Shown here in pieces: positions 12,301-24,059 of a stretch of 64,000 bases of DNA. Origin of the DNA: Xiphias gladius (taxonomy: Eukaryota; Chordata; Actinopteri; Istiophoriformes; Xiphiidae); NCBI RefSeq assembly GCF_016859285.1, contig NC_053417.1, positions 14,563,706 to 14,627,705 of the forward strand, in the 5' to 3' direction. Under the pieces are notes generated by a model. It had not been told where the DNA came from. It did not search any database and worked only from the letters and a program-made list of their open reading frames with translations. Both the position numbers and the translations under genes were made by a program. How positions within the stretch are numbered: the stretch's first letter is position 1; each line of letters opens with the position of its first letter.

Positions 12301-15300
12301 TAAATACTGTATGGATACTACCTAACTCCCATTTCAAAAGAGAACTAGAAGAGGGAGAAAAGAGGACTTTAAAAAGGAGGAAGAACAAGTGTGTGTTTCA
12401 GCCCTCAGTAGAACTGATTGTGTTTCTGCTCTGTCTGACCTCATGCTCCAGACTGCTGTATTCTCCCTCTGTGTTCTCCCTGATGATCATGATGTCAATG
12501 TTCTTGTGGCGAGTCTGGACGCCAGGGAGGGACTGGCAGTGCATCACATTGGCGTACAGGTCTAAGCTTGTGCTGTTCATACACATATGTAACAAGAGAG
12601 GGAGAGAAAGCGGAAAAACAATGGGTCAACTAACTAACACAACCAAATTATGGAAGAAACGTAGGCCATTTGACAAAAGACAATTTATCAACTGAATATT
12701 TCATTATAACTCTTACCGAAGGAGATTATTTCTGGATTTGACAGATGGCGGCATGGTATGTTTGGTTTCTATGTTACCTATCAGGAGAGTCGAATAAGGT
12801 CACAGTTAAATTATAGTGTCATGGTGTTATTATAAACAACATGCTTCTCACAGCTGTACTCTGCTTTTCACGTCTTCATGCTCTGCTTGTGACAAGTGAA
12901 AAACGGGGTTTGCTCACCTTTGAGAGCAACTCCATTACGGCGGATGGCAGTGATGGCATTATTGATATCATCCTCAGTCTCTACAGCAGAGTTGACATGG
13001 ACCACCTCAAAGTCCACTGGCACACAGCTGAACCTACATTACAAACCACATGAGGATGCAGTCCTTGAATGTCTGTAGTCAACACTTAAAAAAGATTTAG
13101 CTTAAATCTAACCAACCTGAAGACCTCTCTGACATGACTGAGCAGCTCTGGCCCAATTCCATCTCCAGGTATGAGGGTCACAGTGTGTCTGCCTCCATAC
13201 TTTGCAGGAGGGGGCTGTAACACATTAACTGCATTAACTGCAATGAACTTAAAGAACAGCAGTGGTGGTTTTGCAACTTTTAGCCTATAAACTACAAATC
13301 ACCTATACACATACACGATTGCTGATATATTACCATGTGTTTTAGGTCTAACCTATCATTTCTAAATTAATGCCACTACAATATGAAAACAACCTTATTG
13401 AGACTTCACGTTATCTTGAGATGGGTCATCCATAACAGTGAGAATTTCATTGCTTTTCTTTATCTATTTTTGTCATATACATTTTTGTTCGAGTCGTGGT
13501 GTGTGGTGCTTTTATAGATGCTCCAACATTCGAAATTTGATTGTGCTGCAAAAATAAAAAAAAATAAAAAAAAAAAGTATTGTATTCATGAGCCCAAACC
13601 CAGCTGTCAAGAAAGAGATATCAAAATGCCCCCAATAACAATGCAATTTGGAAAAAAAAAATAACCTGGAGTATTTCTAATGGAATGACCATTTCAAGCA
13701 ATTTTCATATATGTTAGAGTCATTTTTCATACTGTAATGGAATGAAAAGAAAATACATCATTTTTAAAATGGTGTGAATAAATAACAATTTTATTATTAA
13801 ACTAAATTGACAATGTAATTGATCAACTAGATATATCCATAATTTGTGAAAGAGTTGAGAATTCCAGGGGAGAACGATAATCCCAGTTTGAGATCCCATG
13901 CAATAGAAAGTGATGAACATTTTGACATGTGATTTTCGATGGCCATACAGGTACTGTGATGTACAGTACCATGCAAAAGTTTTAGACCCTTTCAATCTTT
14001 AGATTCTTATCCATCACTCAGTAGTGTCAGGGGGGCGTCTGAGTGAGCCCCCCGACTTTATTCTGCAGCATGACAATGACCACAACCATGCACCTCGTGT
14101 CACAAAGAACTATCTTCAGCAGCAAGAAGAACATGGAGTCCTGTAACAGATGGTATGCCCCCCACAGAGCCCTGACCCCAGCATCATGAGTCGGTCTGGG
14201 ATTACATGAAGAAACAGAAGACACTGAGAAAGCCTAAATTCATGTAAGAACTGAGGCAAACTCTTCAAGATGATTCGAACAACCTACCTGCCAAGTACCA
14301 TGAAAAACTGTGCACAAGCGTACCTAATTTTTGCTGCTATTTTAAAGACAAAGGTTGATAGCAAATACTGATTGGAATATTTTTTATTCTGTTTTAATTC
14401 CTTTTTATGAGGTTAATTGATAAATAAAAAATATTCATGACATTATTTTTGAGAGCATTCTCACTTTACTTTTAGTGCCTAAAACTTTTGCACTGTACTG
14501 TCCATCAGTGTTGAAAGTAATTCCTCTGGTTATTGTGATAATATCACCCAGCCCTATTATAATCAAGGTACTGTAATATTATTGCTTGTGCTATATGTGA
14601 AGGGATGTGGTACCTTAGATTACAATGTCAGCTAAGGAACCACATTAGAGTTGGCTACTTACAATGTTTTCTCCCTGTTGTTGAAGATGGACAGCAAAGA
14701 AAGCAGAAGGAAAAAAGTCAATTTGAGAGCTACACAGAAGAACATGTTAAATCCAGACAGCAGCAAATACAGAAGCATTGCTACCACTTCTCCCCAAAGT
14801 CAGTGGAAAAAAACAGATCTATGGAACTCCCACGTTACAATAAAGCAGATACAATAAGTACCCAACCACTTCCAAGGGTTAACCCAAAGCCATACAGCTT
14901 GGAAAAAAATACATAAATGAGTAGCTATGATTTTTATGGCTTTACATCTATTATTTAATCAATCAGTGTCGAGGATAAATCGACAAAATCACATCAACTC
15001 ATTCTAACAAGAATGAAACCCACTCACAGTAAGCAATGTCTTATTCCTGTGACTTGTCAGAGTTGTTCCAAATACCTGAAATACAAATTAAAGAGATGGA
15101 TGAGAGCGTGTTTGTGAATAAATTTGGTTAGGTTGATATGAGATTCAAAGGCAGGCAGAAATAACAGGGTCAGGGTGAAGTGAAAAAACACTGACTGACT
15201 CAGCTTGCTAATTTGCCTGTCTCATATTAACCCTATGACCTTGTGTTCAGTTACAATTGACGACTTTAATTTGGAGCCTCAGAAAAACGCTCACAACCGA

Positions 15301-15410
15301 TATGACAAAAGCAACATATTATGTCTTACTTTAACCGTATTTCCGAGGCGTCCACCCCAAAAAGGAGAAATAATTTTGGACATCGAGAGCACAGCCCCAT
15401 GGCAAGCCAT
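9356..15410 (-). CDS. idh3g: Isocitrate dehydrogenase [NAD] subunit gamma, mitochondrial (IDH3G)
   Basis: This is the regulatory gamma subunit of the mitochondrial NAD-dependent isocitrate dehydrogenase, which converts isocitrate to 2-oxoglutarate in the TCA cycle. Coding exons in transcript order: 15410-15330, 15075-15028, 13214-13117, 13033-12918, 12777-12717, 12572-12440, 10804-10671, 10551-10449, 10358-10212, 10067-9973, 9856-9796, 9457-9356. All phases join, giving 392 aa against 393 for human. The start [12 protein letters not shown] opens a basic, Ser/Thr-containing presequence. Landmarks include [85 protein letters not shown] and the end [21 protein letters not shown] and [11 protein letters not shown] match gamma rather than beta or alpha. 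The frame stays open upstream to an ATG at 15,473, so a longer N-terminus is possible. The exon 6 donor is GTCAGA, weak but GT-type. Introns hold a Tc1-like fossil. Confidence 0.97.
11930..12065. repeat. Probable end of a degenerate hAT-like MITE in IDH3G intron 6
   Basis: A run rich in GAATC/AATCAAAT words ends in GATATCCAGCCCTA. CAGCCCTA is the usual outer end of several teleost hAT-like MITEs. I could not locate a convincing opposite end, so only a fragment is called. Confidence 0.35.
13962..14502 (+). mobile_element. Tc1/mariner-like transposon fossil in IDH3G intron 2
   Basis: The left end ACAGTACCATGCAAAAGTTT (from 13,963) matches the reverse complement of the right end, ACAGTACAGTGCAAAAGTTT (ending about 14,502). 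The inverted repeats are about 28 bp with few mismatches. Between them, on the plus strand, around 14,060-14,220, a decayed frame reads [17 protein letters not shown] and then PPQSPDP, interrupted by stops. This resembles the C-terminal catalytic part of Tc1-type transposases (QDNDPKHTS ... PPQSPDLNPIE). At about 540 bp it is much shorter than a full Tc1 element (about 1.6 kb), so it is internally deleted and inactive. It lies antisense to IDH3G. Confidence 0.85.
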
Positions 15411-16413
15411 CTTGATTTTGTGGCAGTAATCGCGTGCACAAGGAGGAGGTACTGTGCTCACGCGATAGTTCAATTTTAAAATATTTATTTATTTATTTAT
15501 TTATTTATTCTTTCATTCATTCATTCATTCATGGTGTGGTGCCGTTCGTGACAATTTGAGGAAGGAAACTCGGGATTGATTACAAATAAGTTATATATTT
15601 AAAAAAAAAAGTAGCCATCGGTCAATGGGGCGTTCAGTCATATCGTTTAAACTGTAGTTTTCCTACAACAGCCGAGTAGGAAAAACCGTTCACGTCAGCC
15701 TCTTGACTTGTAATTCCGAGTCGAAGATATCGGTAATTTCTGTCAGCGATTATATATCCCACATAGTGAACAGATCTACAGACATGTCAACACGCCGTCG
15801 GAAGAACGACTAGAAAAGGCCACACCGCTGTCAGTTACATCGAAATGAAATTAATGTAGCTCATTTAGGGAGCCACAAACTATTTTTTTTTCTGGTTTTA
15901 CTTGGTAATGGACTGCTACAAATACGTAACACAACAAAGGCAGTTAAATTAAGATGTGGTCTGGTGTGACTACTGGGTTAGCACTGATGGTAACGCCTAG
16001 TTCATGCTCCCAAGTCGGAATAACGGGCGTTTTGCTAATCTTCGCATTCTTCTGACAGTTAACGAAGGCAGCATATAATAGATTTTTGTCACGTGAACCT
16101 CCTTGCGCAGACTCCGTCTTCACGGGCTGGGGGTTGGAGATATATCCGGAAGACGGATGACATAAAATGAATATACATTTCCCTCCCCATATGGTTGTCG
16201 AAAGTGCGGTAATAACACTTGTGTAAATGGTCGACTGAGCAAACAGAAGGCTGACTTATGCCACGAAAGTCTCAATGAGGAAACAGCGCAAGAAATAAAT
16301 CAAAGTCCCGAGTGGCAAGAGCAACAGCTCTTCTTAATTACGTTATATTCATTACATCCTTGCAAAGGTGACAGGGAAAAAAACGATACTCGGCCGAAGC
16401 GTGGGCACAGGAG
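15411..16413. promoter_or_regulatory. Divergent promoter region between IDH3G and FAM3A
   Basis: The IDH3G start codon (minus, 15,410) and the candidate FAM3A non-coding first exon (plus, donor GTATGA at 16,414) face away from each other across less than 1 kb. The interval is richer in CpG than its flanks, notably near 15,640-15,840 and 16,080-16,400, with no clear TATA box. This suits a housekeeping bidirectional promoter. TSS positions are not visible from sequence. The FAM3A first exon would end in GCACAGGAG at 16,413 and join an acceptor at 17,636. Confidence 0.55.
15484..15531. repeat. Tetranucleotide microsatellite, (TTTA)n followed by (TTCA)n
   Basis: About seven TTTA units run directly into about five TTCA/TTCATTCA units, just upstream of the IDH3G start codon within the presumed promoter or 5' UTR. 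Confidence 0.9.
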
Positions 16414-16793
16414 GTATGATCTGTCATTTCTCATTTTAAGTGCATGTGAGTGATTAACACTGTTGTCAAAGGGATTATCCTCTGGTTCTTTGCGGTGGTT
16501 TGGGTTCCTGTCACCCCATCGAACGTCATCTCTTCACAGCCATCTTGCATGGCCACTTTAAAAAACCGAGAGCTTTCCGTTTAAGATGTAAAGATGACAC
16601 ACTAAACTCTGAGTGAAATGAACCCAGATTTGTTGTAATGCAAAGTTTATGGTTGTAATCGGTACATTTGTTATTCACAAAGCCGTTTTTCTAAAGGAAT
16701 ACCCTCTCTTTTCCTTCAAGACTTTGCATATTTGATAAAATGTGAAGTTACATAAAAAACAAAAAAATATACAGAATTAAATGCAGCGGTGAA

Positions 16794-17326
16794 AAGTTAC
16801 AGAGTACATGTACTCAAATACTATACTAAAGTTAAAAACTGACGTACTTGTACTTTACTTGAGTTTTTCCATTTTATGCTATTTCATACTTCTTCTCCAC
16901 TACACATCAGAGGTAAATGGTGTACTTTTTACTCTAATACATTTTTTACCAGCTTTAAATACTAGTTGCTATTCAGATTCAGATTATTAAAACAAAATAT
17001 AACCAACAAACAAATCATGATGTCTTATTATAGATTTAACTACCCAGCAGGATATAAAGTAGTTGAAATTTGCCCCACCTTTACCAGCTGCAACATTAAA
17101 GTGACTCTTAGACATTAATGCATGAATAATTATAATCCAATAGGCCATTTGGCATCATAATTACTTTTAGTTTAGGTACTTCAGGTATATTTTGATGCTA
17201 ATACTTTTGTTCTTTTACTTAAGTAAAAATTGGATTGCATAAAATTTATTTGTAGAAAGGTACATCTAAACTGTGGAATGGCTACTTTTACTCAAGTAAA
17301 AGATCTGAGTATTTCTTCCACCACTG
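16794..17326. mobile_element. hAT-family MITE with perfect 8-bp target-site duplication (FAM3A intron 1)
   Basis: The element begins CAGCGGTGAAAAG and ends TTCCACCACTG. It is flanked on both sides by the identical 8-mer ATTAAATG (16,786-16,793 and 17,327-17,334). Eight-base duplications and CAG...CTG ends are diagnostic of hAT transposition. Sub-terminal words such as GTACTTGTACTTTACTTGAG and ACTCAAGTAAAAG are typical of an abundant teleost hAT MITE. The 533-bp element has no transposase and sits inside the intron separating FAM3A non-coding exon 1 from exon 2. Confidence 0.92.
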
Positions 17327-17655
17327 ATTAAATGGTATAGTTGCCTTTGAAATTGTTTTGGAATTTAATCTGCCTTTATTGTATTGTATTTCTTTAATTT
17401 TCCTCTTTACTGTACTTGCCCTTTCTATTTTATATTTCATTTTTTAAATTGTAAATTTATTCACATTGTTTAAAACTTCTGTCGTAGTAAACAGAAAATG
17501 AAAACGTATTTTGACTTATAAAGCTTTTGCCAAAAAAAGGCATTTTGTAAAAAATAACTACACTTTTCAAACGTGGCTGAAATTCAAACCACCCTAATGT
17601 AGATACTTTTTTTTTTTTTTTTAAATCTCTGTCCAGGTCTATGAGACGGTGAATC

Positions 17656-20600
17656 ATGAGATTAACAGGTGGGTTGAATTTTTTTTCATCACATTCCAGT
17701 GGGTCCTTGTTGGTCCGGTGGTAAACCCATCTGTTTTTGGCCTGAACTGGCATGTCCTGTTTCCCTTGACAGGCCCCCTGAGAGTTGTGGCTGTGCTGCT
17801 GTTGGTGGGGCTCACCTGGCTGCTGGCAAACACTTTATTTGGAGGGGAGAGTGGTTCATCTGTGCGGCATTTTTTCAGTGGTAAGAGAAGTAGTTCTGAA
17901 CGGATGAATTTATCAGTTGATTGACTGAAAAATTTAATGAACAATTGATCAAACTGAAATGGCTAACGTTCACACGTTCTAGCTGTTAAATGTGAGGATT
18001 TAGGGAGTTTTTCTCCTTTGTATGATTGAATGTAGAATGCCTGTATATTATAAATGTTGGTCAGGCAAAACAGGCACTTGGAGGACGTCTCCATGGACTC
18101 TGGGAAACTGATGGGCATTTTTCACTATATTCTGATGTTTTGGACGCTAGAGATAGACTAATTGATGAAGAAAATAATTGTCAGTAGAAACCAAAAAGTC
18201 AAATTATGGATATTGGTTTAATCTTGATGGATGTTTGACAGTGTCTTTGTATAGAGTAATCATAGAAAGCCTATCTGATGTGAGATTATCAATTTGAGTC
18301 TAAAACTTGTTTATTTTTTCAGGTGCAAGTGAGGAACCAACACCTTGTAAGTAGAAGAAACATTATGACATGACTCTCTAGTCACATATCATGTTGATAA
18401 CGTTGCATTGTTACCTTCCTCTTTATCACCACCAACAATGTGTCATATATATATATATATACTTTAGCTGAACCCCGCCCTCGAAGGTATAAATGTGGAC
18501 TTTCAGCCCCCTGTCCCCCAAAACATTTGGCTTTCCGCCTGGTGTCTGGTGCTGCCAACGTCATCGGCCCCAAAATCTGCCTGGAGGACAAGATGTGAGA
18601 TTCACTGCTTACAATTTCTCTCTGTTCATCTATGTCTTTCTCTTCCCTGCTGTCTCCTTTTTTTGTTTGTTTTTTGTTTTTCTTTTTCTTTTTTTTTCAC
18701 TCTCTGTTCCTTCTTTTTCCCCTCTGTGCTGTCATAACCAGACCTCTGGGTCTGTCTGGGGAGCCGAATGCAAGTATTCTTTCAGTCTGTCTGTCCATCA
18801 TCTCTTTGGTTTTGTCTGTAGTCTTTTTACGTTTTCTTGTTGCCTCTTAAGTGCCAGGCAGTGTCTCTAAGTGTGCAGATTAATGTGTATGTGCAACACA
18901 AGGAAGTGTTCTTGTAAAGTGCTTCCGTTGGCGCTTCAACCTCTTGGGTTTGTGTCTCACAGGTTAGTGAGCAGTGTGAAGAACAACGTTGGCAGAGGAC
19001 TAAACATAGCTTTGGTGAATGGTAAGAGTGGCATTTTTTTAACGGACTGTGTGGTATTAATATTTTAAGCTCCTGTTAATTTTTTTACTGTAACATCTGA
19101 CTGATGATTCTTTGCTTCAGGGGTAACAGGAGAGCTTTTGGACACAAAGAACTTTGATATGTGGGCAGGAGGTAATAAAAACCAGACACGAGTGCATAGG
19201 ATATATTTCACATGTGGTGCATATGTCTCAAAAATAAACATCCATAAACCAAAGTTCCAAGCTCATCTGATGTCCGTTCTCAGATGTTTCTGACCTGCTG
19301 AAGTTTCTCCGGCCGCTCCATGAGGGAACACTTGTGTTTGTGGCTTCCTTTGATGATCCAGCTACAAAGTAAGAATCCATGATGTGCTATTTGTTCCAGG
19401 TCAAAACCCCCCGCTTTTACTTTTAGAAACACCTCAAAGCAATTTTCATAGATAAATTGGCCGTCATGGATATTTCATGTTATATATTCTTTTGTAGAAC
19501 AAAACAATTATGTGGCTTTGCTACAGAGAAAGTTTTTTTTTTTTTTTTTTTTTTTGAATAGCTAAACAACAGCAGATCCCATGTCTGGCCAGCTTTATAA
19601 ACCAACAGTTGGTGCCTGTCAGTTTGTCTGTCATTATCTTTGCAGCCAAATTCAACATTATACTCTCCACAAAAATAATGTGCAGTTGGGACAGTTGTCT
19701 CTGACGTTTTGCACTTTAAAAGAGCAAATGCTCCGATTATCACTGAAAGAGATGAGGAGTGCAGTCAAGAATGATAATTTGAAGACAAAATGCCCCGTGG
19801 GTGACAGTGTGCTCGTATGGTGTCAGGAATCAAGATTTTATTTTTAATATTACAATTAAATGACATCTGGTTGAACACTAAATGCCTTTAGGTGTAACAA
19901 AATGAGCATGATCATAAATCCCTCCCTGATGTCCTCAAAGGTCTTATGGCTTAATAGCGCATCAGAGTTGTAAAGTGGTGAAACCTCAGAGTTAAACCAC
20001 AAAGTGCCATTGAGACTTTGTTAAGGTCCAGCAGGAGCCGACTGAGAAATGGTAATAGCCTGAATTTAATTTCATCATAAACTTTAACAGAGGTGAAGCA
20101 CATATGGTTGATCTGTAAGCCTCTTGCTTAGAAGAACAGCCAACCCACTTAATAAACATTAACCTGCCACCTTATCCTCATTTCCGGTGGCAGGCTGAAC
20201 GACGAGTCTCGACGACTGTTTGAGGAGCTTGGGAGCACAGCAGTGAAGGAGCTGGCCTTCAGAGACAGCTGGGTGTTTGTTGGAGCCAAGGGCATCGAGA
20301 ACAAGAGTCCCTTTGAGCAGGTACGTTAAAATTGCTACTAACGCTGAACAAATCCTGAGGGTAGAAGTGATAAGCTGATTTGATGTGATGCTAATCTGCT
20401 TACAATTAACTTCTTACAGATGTAGAAAAAAAAAAATCCTCCCTGTGTCATTGTGTAAAGTACATTGCAAAACAACTCGGCGGACAATATTATCAAGATG
20501 TGTTGCTTACAGTTACAATGGTATCATGATACTGATATAATGCAGTAGAATAAGGAAAGGCTGTACCCATGCGCAAATATCACGAGAAAAAGTTTTGGAA

Positions 20601-21381
20601 TATTGGTAGTAGAGTAGACTGTAGATAATATATTGCAAGAGACTAAATCCAGCATATTATCATAATAAACATTTGTTCCACCTCTAAATTTGACAACACA
20701 CGATGAATGGTAAAGCTTGTGTTATCTGAGCCAGTGTTATCTTGTGGAGAAACTAGTGATGCCCACCAACTGACACGTTGTTGGCTTAGCCGCCAGAATT
20801 TTACAAGTCTGTCTTGGGGGGAAAAAAAGCCTAAATGTCTTTTAAAAAGTCTAATGTTTGGATTCGCTTTGAGCCGACCCATATGGACCATTTTCAAAAC
20901 ACGACCAAAGCTTTCGAGATTGATTATTTTAGTATTTTTATCTTTTTTTAATTTTTTTAATTCTACCTTCTAGGTGGCAAAGTTTTTTGTAAAATATAGA
21001 TAATATTGAAGTAAAAAATTAGCAGTTTTAAAAACTTCTGTCCTTGGTTACATTAAAATGCCAATAGGAAGCTGAGAAATTATGAGTCTAATAACTTAAA
21101 GTATGCTTTGGAAAACATTCTTGCTGATTTGTCCCTTATCCATAATGAAAACTCAGTCAGGTTTAGCTTAGTAAGTGAAAGACATTTAATTACTGTTCAG
21201 GACTCAGTATGTGAGCAGCTACTGTCTAGTGAGACCTGATCCCAGTCGGTTTTGTTGAAATCAGTTCTGTTTGTCCCATTAGCGTATGAAGAACAGTAAG
21301 AGCAGCAACAAGTATGAAGGTTGGCCTGAGTCTCTGGAGATGGATGGCTGCATTCCTCTTCGGCCAGCCCTGGAAGGATAG
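17656..21381 (+). CDS. fam3a: FAM3A (FAM3 metabolism-regulating signalling molecule A)
   Basis: This is a FAM3-family cytokine-like protein; FAM3A has been linked to ATP handling and metabolic control. Coding exons: 17656-17668, 17773-17880, 18323-18346, 18468-18594, 18963-19021, 19121-19171, 19284-19368, 20194-20320, 21283-21381. All phases join to 230 aa, the length of human FAM3A. Residues 5-27 form a hydrophobic signal-anchor ([20 protein letters not shown]). The ILEI-type domain follows with conserved cysteines ([22 protein letters not shown]) and the blocks [36 protein letters not shown] and [16 protein letters not shown]. The residues match FAM3A better than FAM3C ([18 protein letters not shown]). 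Exon 2 starts after an acceptor at 17,634-17,636, so the 5' UTR is spliced. A four-codon uORF (17,641-17,652) ends three bases before the start codon. Confidence 0.96.
18443..18461. repeat. (AT)n tract before the FAM3A exon 4 acceptor
   Basis: About nine AT units end only about six bases before the acceptor TTTAG at 18,463-18,467. They replace the usual polypyrimidine tract. The exon is still well defined by coding conservation. Confidence 0.85.
19533..19555. repeat. poly(T) tract in FAM3A intron 7
   Basis: An uninterrupted run of about 23 T residues lies in the intron between the exons ending at 19,368 and starting at 20,194. Confidence 0.9.
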
Positions 21382-22390
21382 CTCTGCCCCAGTATTCCCT
21401 CACATACAGTACAATAACACCTGGATTAGCAGCAGCGGATCCAAATGCTGCTAGAAAGCCAAGGACCTGCTGAACAACCGTAACCATCCAGGATTTGGGC
21501 CACAAATGATGTTTTGTTTTTCTCCTCGTGGCAGAGGCAGGAGCTGACTTCAAAGATTGTCTTGGGACTTGATATATTTAAAATTGCTCGAAACTGCTGT
21601 GAAGATTTGTGCATGCATCTTTGTGTGCCACCTTTTGAACTGAAGTAATGTGGTAGAAATAAGGAAAATGTTTGCGTCAGGTTGAGGGGAACTTGAGAGT
21701 CCAAATGTTTGACGACCAAAGTGTAACGGTGTCTAGTAAATGAATACAGCTGGAGTAGGTCTTCCAAAGCCATTGTAGGAAATGCACATTCAATACATTT
21801 GATGATCAGCAGGCAAAAGACACACCTTGCTAGTTTGACACTAAGGCATTGGGAAACCTGATCCACATCAGCACAAGGAAAACAGCTGAAGTACTCTACT
21901 AGTTTAAAAGGTTCTGCTAAACTCAAGGTCTATGTGCAGACTTTATTTTTAAATATGTTAATATATTTTCAACCCATGACACACGGTATATAATTCAGTG
22001 ATATTGTTATGCATAGTGTTAGCTGTCATTGTTTCCTTAGAACTTGATGCACAGCACTTATTGCTTGCCACTTGTTTACAAATTTCTCAAGGCGAATTTG
22101 GCCTGGGTCATTTTCCTTTGATAAACCTATTTATTGTAATACTTTATGACAAAACACGGAAGATTTAATTGTGCGGGTTCATCATAACACTGCCCGTGGT
22201 TTTAATGTTGTCCCAGGCCTGCAAGCATCGTTCCACTGAGTGCTTTATTTAACAGATTCAACCTAAATGTGTGGTTGTGTGTGCTGTTTTTTTTAAAATA
22301 TTGAATGTATCCACCTGGTGTCTTGCAAGCCTAACATGTAGGAAATGCTCGATGCATAAAAATAAAAAGATCTATGTATGGTTAGAGGTC
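21382..22390 (+). other. Probable FAM3A 3' UTR
   Basis: The stretch continues from the FAM3A stop codon without a further coding exon. AATAAA at 22,361-22,366, preceded by several A-rich words, is the best poly(A) signal and gives a UTR of about 1 kb. The minus-strand open frames here (for example 21,426-21,926) are shadows with no family resemblance. Confidence 0.6.
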
Positions 22391-22589
22391 CATTTTAGCT
22401 GCCTTTGTCTGGACTATGTTATGTTACCTGTAAGTGTGAAGATTTTTCTACAAAGCACCACAATTTGTGCTCATATTGTGACAATGCTGATGAATTTAAA
22501 AAAAAAAAAAAAAAAAGTCCAAATATTTTTTGTTGGTGTTGTGTGTCTGTGTGTGATTTTTTTTAATTCCATGGGTCATGAGTGGTCTC

Positions 22590-22900
22590 GCGTCAACTGG
22601 CGTACTTGCAGAGATTCACCAGAGGGCGACAAAAAGTCAAAGTCTCACTGGGGTTACTCAGTTCATTCTGCTCAAGGCGTTTTCTTCGCTGAGCGTACGC
22701 CGCGGCGGGGGACGAGCGCTGCGGACTCAACGTAGACGGCTTCAGGGGTGACAGCGCGGAGCCGCGTCGCTCGTTGAATCTGTGCACTGTAAAGAAATAA
22801 CGACAAACACGATGAATTTTATTGTTCCCGTTGAAATGTGCTGTGCCGCCTTCACGTGCTGCTAGGAAAAATAAAATCGTGATTTCGAGGCGAGTGTTTA
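22590..22900. promoter_or_regulatory. CpG-rich block between FAM3A and WNK3
   Basis: A short CpG cluster (GTACGCCGCGGCGGGGGACG, GCGCGGAGCCGCGTCGCTCG) stands out from AT-rich surroundings about 230 bp after the FAM3A poly(A) signal. It could be an unmethylated promoter or enhancer. No coding exon is recognised. Confidence 0.4.
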
Positions 22901-23362
22901 CGAATGAGTTTAGCGTTCTTAAGGACTGCGGCTTATGTGACGTTTAAAGGGAGAAGCAGAGACCAGTTTATTGCTAAGATTATTATCCGTACATCATCAT
23001 TATGATTACTGCCATTATGCAGGTCCACTTTCATGTTTAGTCTTTGTTTCGTTTTTTTAAGAAGCGGTCTTTATGTCGCAATTAAGGTTTAAGGTAAGAT
23101 GCACAATATTTGTTCCATTCATGGGAATTAAAGTGGCAGAACAGCAAAACGTGAACTCTACGTACACGGTTACTAAGTAGATACATAATCTTTGTTGTCC
23201 CAGGATGGAAATTTGTTTCCACAGAATCCACGTCTCACAAAAACACACACACAAAAAAGAAAAAACATACAATTAAAAAAAAAAAAAAAGGAAGGTGGAC
23301 ATATGGTCACATATACACACATACACGTTCATGCACCCATACCTGTATAGTCACACACTGAC

Positions 23363-23829
23363 CAGTTTTGGACAGTAAACAAGTATATTTACTGTGCCTA
23401 AGTAAAATTTTGCGAGACCTTATTTGAATTTGTCCATTTTATTTTACTTTATTCTTCTACTACTCTGTATTTCACAGATCAATATTGCACTTTAGTTTAC
23501 TTTAGTTTACGTTTTAAGTAGATTCTTTGCATATAAAAGATATGTTTTGCATAGACAATATCATGTTATGTTATAGAACAAACTAGAGTATATCACTTAG
23601 TTAAAATCAGCTCCATCTTGACCAATTACAACAGTAAAATGCTACGTTCAAATGTATGCATAAGTAATAATTAATCCAAATTAATATACTTTATGACAGT
23701 ATAAAGCGTACTTACTTACACTTACGTTAAGTACTTTTTTTCTGATACTAGGTCTGTACCTCTACTTAAGTAAGACTTGAAATGCAGGAGTTTTACTTGT
23801 AATGGAGTATTTTTTACATTTTACCACTG
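23363..23829. mobile_element. Second, degenerate hAT-like MITE copy
   Basis: It begins CAGTTTTGGACAGTAAACAAG and ends ACATTTTACCACTG. It shares sub-terminal words (TTTACTT, ACTTAAGTAAGACTTG) with the 16.8-17.3 kb copy, so the two look like members of one family. The flanking 8-mers (ACACTGAC and ATGCTAAG) do not match, so the target duplication has decayed or the end is displaced. Confidence 0.65.
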
Positions 23830-23836
23830 ATGCTAA

Positions 23837-23838
<2 letters not shown>

Positions 23839-23907
<69 letters not shown>
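23839..23907. repeat. (CA)n microsatellite
   Basis: About 34 uninterrupted CA units start within ten bases of the right end of the adjoining hAT-like MITE. Confidence 0.97.
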
Positions 23908-23908
<1 letters not shown>

Positions 23909-24059
23909 CTATACATAGTATTCAGCGAGGTATTTTATTTACTACACCATACATGAATTGTATCTGGATTAAAATAATCGTTTATCTGCCAGGCCTCTAA
24001 AATTAAACCACCACAGTGACCATAAAAAGTGGTATAGTAGCCTTTACGGGCTAGTTATT

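Noticed and set aside
14540..14566. GATAATATCACCCAGCCCTA as a separate hAT MITE end
   Set aside because: The word fits a known type of element end, but no partner end or target duplication was found nearby.
9356..15410. Assignment to IDH3A or IDH3B
   Set aside because: [21 protein letters not shown] and [15 protein letters not shown] match the gamma subunit; beta has DMGGYSTTTD-type sequence.
17656..21381. Assignment to FAM3C
   Set aside because: [18 protein letters not shown] and [15 protein letters not shown] agree with FAM3A rather than FAM3C.
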